A stretch of DNA of 6,650 nt from Synergistaceae bacterium (GTDB lineage: Bacteria; Synergistota; Synergistia; Synergistales; Synergistaceae). The stretch covers positions 1 through 6,650 of the forward strand of contig JAISQC010000031.1 of assembly GCA_031274465.1 (NCBI GenBank). Reading direction: 5' to 3'. The notes beneath the pieces are model-generated. The model was given only the letters and a program-made list of their open reading frames with translations, did not search any database and was not told where the DNA came from. Below are positions 6,268 through 6,650 of this stretch, in pieces. Each line of letters begins with the position of its first letter. Positions within the stretch are counted from its first letter, which is position 1. Made by a program: the position numbers and the translations under genes.

Positions 6268-6529
6268 CCTCCGCCTCAATCAATTCATGAACGGACATAT
6301 TGAGCCCAGCTTCCGCGTCTGTTTTGACTCGGCGCAGGTGTGCCATGTTTTTTTCACCGTAGAAAGGGTCGGAGTCTGTCACCTCGAAAGGCAACCTGCG
6401 CTCCCGAATGACGGCGCGGGCGAACATATTGATCGCTGTCGATGCGTTCAGGCCGGTGTTAGAGCAGAAAGTGTCAAGCTGGCGTTTCACCTCGCTGTCC
6501 ATGCGAACGCTAAATGTCGTAGTTGCCAT
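6260..6529 (-). CDS. Type II antitoxin, RelB/DinJ family
   Basis: Antitoxin that binds and neutralises the downstream toxin and represses its own promoter. The 89-residue protein begins MATTTFSVRMDSEVKRQLDTFCSNTGLNASTAINMF (shown in parts: strand TTFSVRMD at 4-11, then two helices), a ribbon-helix-helix DNA-binding fold. This is followed by the RERRLPFEV block (42-50) typical of RelB/DinJ proteins and an acidic C-terminal arm (about 70-89) that should wrap the toxin. The ATG at 6529 is preceded by GGAGG at 6543-6539 with 9-nt spacing. It is the first gene of a two-gene - strand operon. YoeB toxins are classically paired with Phd-type YefM, so this partner is of a different fold. Confidence 0.92.
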   Translation of the reverse strand: MATTTFSVRMDSEVKRQLDTFCSNTGLNASTAINMFARAVIRERRLPFEVTDSDPFYGEKNMAHLRRVKTDAEAGLNMSVHELIEAEDA

Positions 6530-6538
6530 GCAATACCA

Positions 6539-6543
6539 CCTCC
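6539..6543 (-). promoter_or_regulatory. Ribosome binding site of the antitoxin
   Basis: GGAGG read on the - strand, 9 nt before the ATG at 6529. A consensus site is expected for an antitoxin that must be made in excess of its toxin. Confidence 0.75.
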
Positions 6544-6547
6544 AAGA

Positions 6548-6590
6548 TATAACCTATCCATATTATAACCTAACAGGTTGTATTAGTCGA
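6548..6590 (-). promoter_or_regulatory. Toxin-antitoxin promoter with overlapping operator half-sites
   Basis: On the - strand a perfect -10 TATAAT (6567-6562) lies 17 nt after a -35 TCGACT (6590-6585; four of six consensus bases). A 9-bp direct repeat, TATAACCTA on the + strand (6548-6556 and 6564-6572), has a 16-bp period. AACCT (6567-6571) also faces AGGTT (6575-6579) across 3 nt, making an inverted pair. These half-sites cover the -10 region and spacer, so binding of the ribbon-helix-helix antitoxin there would block polymerase. The operator role is inferred. Confidence 0.6.
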
Positions 6591-6615
6591 ATAATAAGCA
6601 CCTAGTTATAAAGAC

Positions 6616-6650
6616 AAAAAAGAGCGGAGGGGCGCGTTTTTCGACGCGCC
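6616..6650 (-). terminator. Probable factor-independent terminator, cut by the window end
   Basis: GGCGCGT (6631-6637) pairs with ACGCGCC (6644-6650) around a 6-nt loop. To the left lie GAGCGGAGG and a run of six A (6616-6621), which read as six T on the - strand. The 9 nt between stem and T-run would be a gap unless the stem continues beyond the window with CCTCCGCTC. If so, this would end transcription of a - strand gene coming from the right, upstream of the toxin-antitoxin promoter. Confidence 0.5.

Overview
The window looks like a bacterial chromosome of fairly high GC. Its first two thirds are a tightly packed housekeeping operon and its last third is a looser accessory zone. The order rpoA, rplQ, ecfA1, ecfA2, ecfT, truA is the classic end of the ribosomal-protein/alpha-operon cluster in Firmicutes and related deep bacterial lineages. 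The GC-rich coding and diderm-like feel would also fit Synergistota. That placement is an inference from gene order and composition; I cannot name a species from the sequence.

Positions 1-4384 (all + strand) hold the 3' part of rpoA (RNA polymerase alpha), rplQ (ribosomal protein L17), the three-gene energy-coupling module of an ECF vitamin/metal transporter (two ATPases and the membrane coupling protein), and truA (tRNA pseudouridine synthase). Gaps are 31 and 4 nt, then genes overlap by 10, 4 and 19 nt, so translation is probably coupled throughout. No substrate-binding S component is present, which fits a shared (group II) ECF module that serves S components encoded elsewhere.

Positions 4385-5875 hold a 102-nt leader with a strong Shine-Dalgarno site and one MATE-family efflux transporter. 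A perfect 39-bp direct repeat brackets this gene. One copy lies over the last codons and stop of truA (4353-4391) and the other lies just after the MATE stop (5910-5948). This is the most interesting structure in the window. It is either an att-like duplication left by an insertion at the truA 3' end, or two copies of a dispersed palindromic repeat.

Positions 6013-6650 (- strand) are visibly more AT-rich and hold a complete type II toxin-antitoxin operon. A RelB/DinJ-type ribbon-helix-helix antitoxin lies upstream of, and overlaps by 8 nt, a YoeB/Txe-type mRNA endoribonuclease toxin with all key residues intact. Its promoter carries repeated AACCT half-sites suited to autoregulation. The window ends inside what looks like a factor-independent terminator. 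The MATE gene and the TA operon converge. I found no convincing wholly new multi-gene system; the repeat-bracketed accessory zone after truA is the part worth following up.
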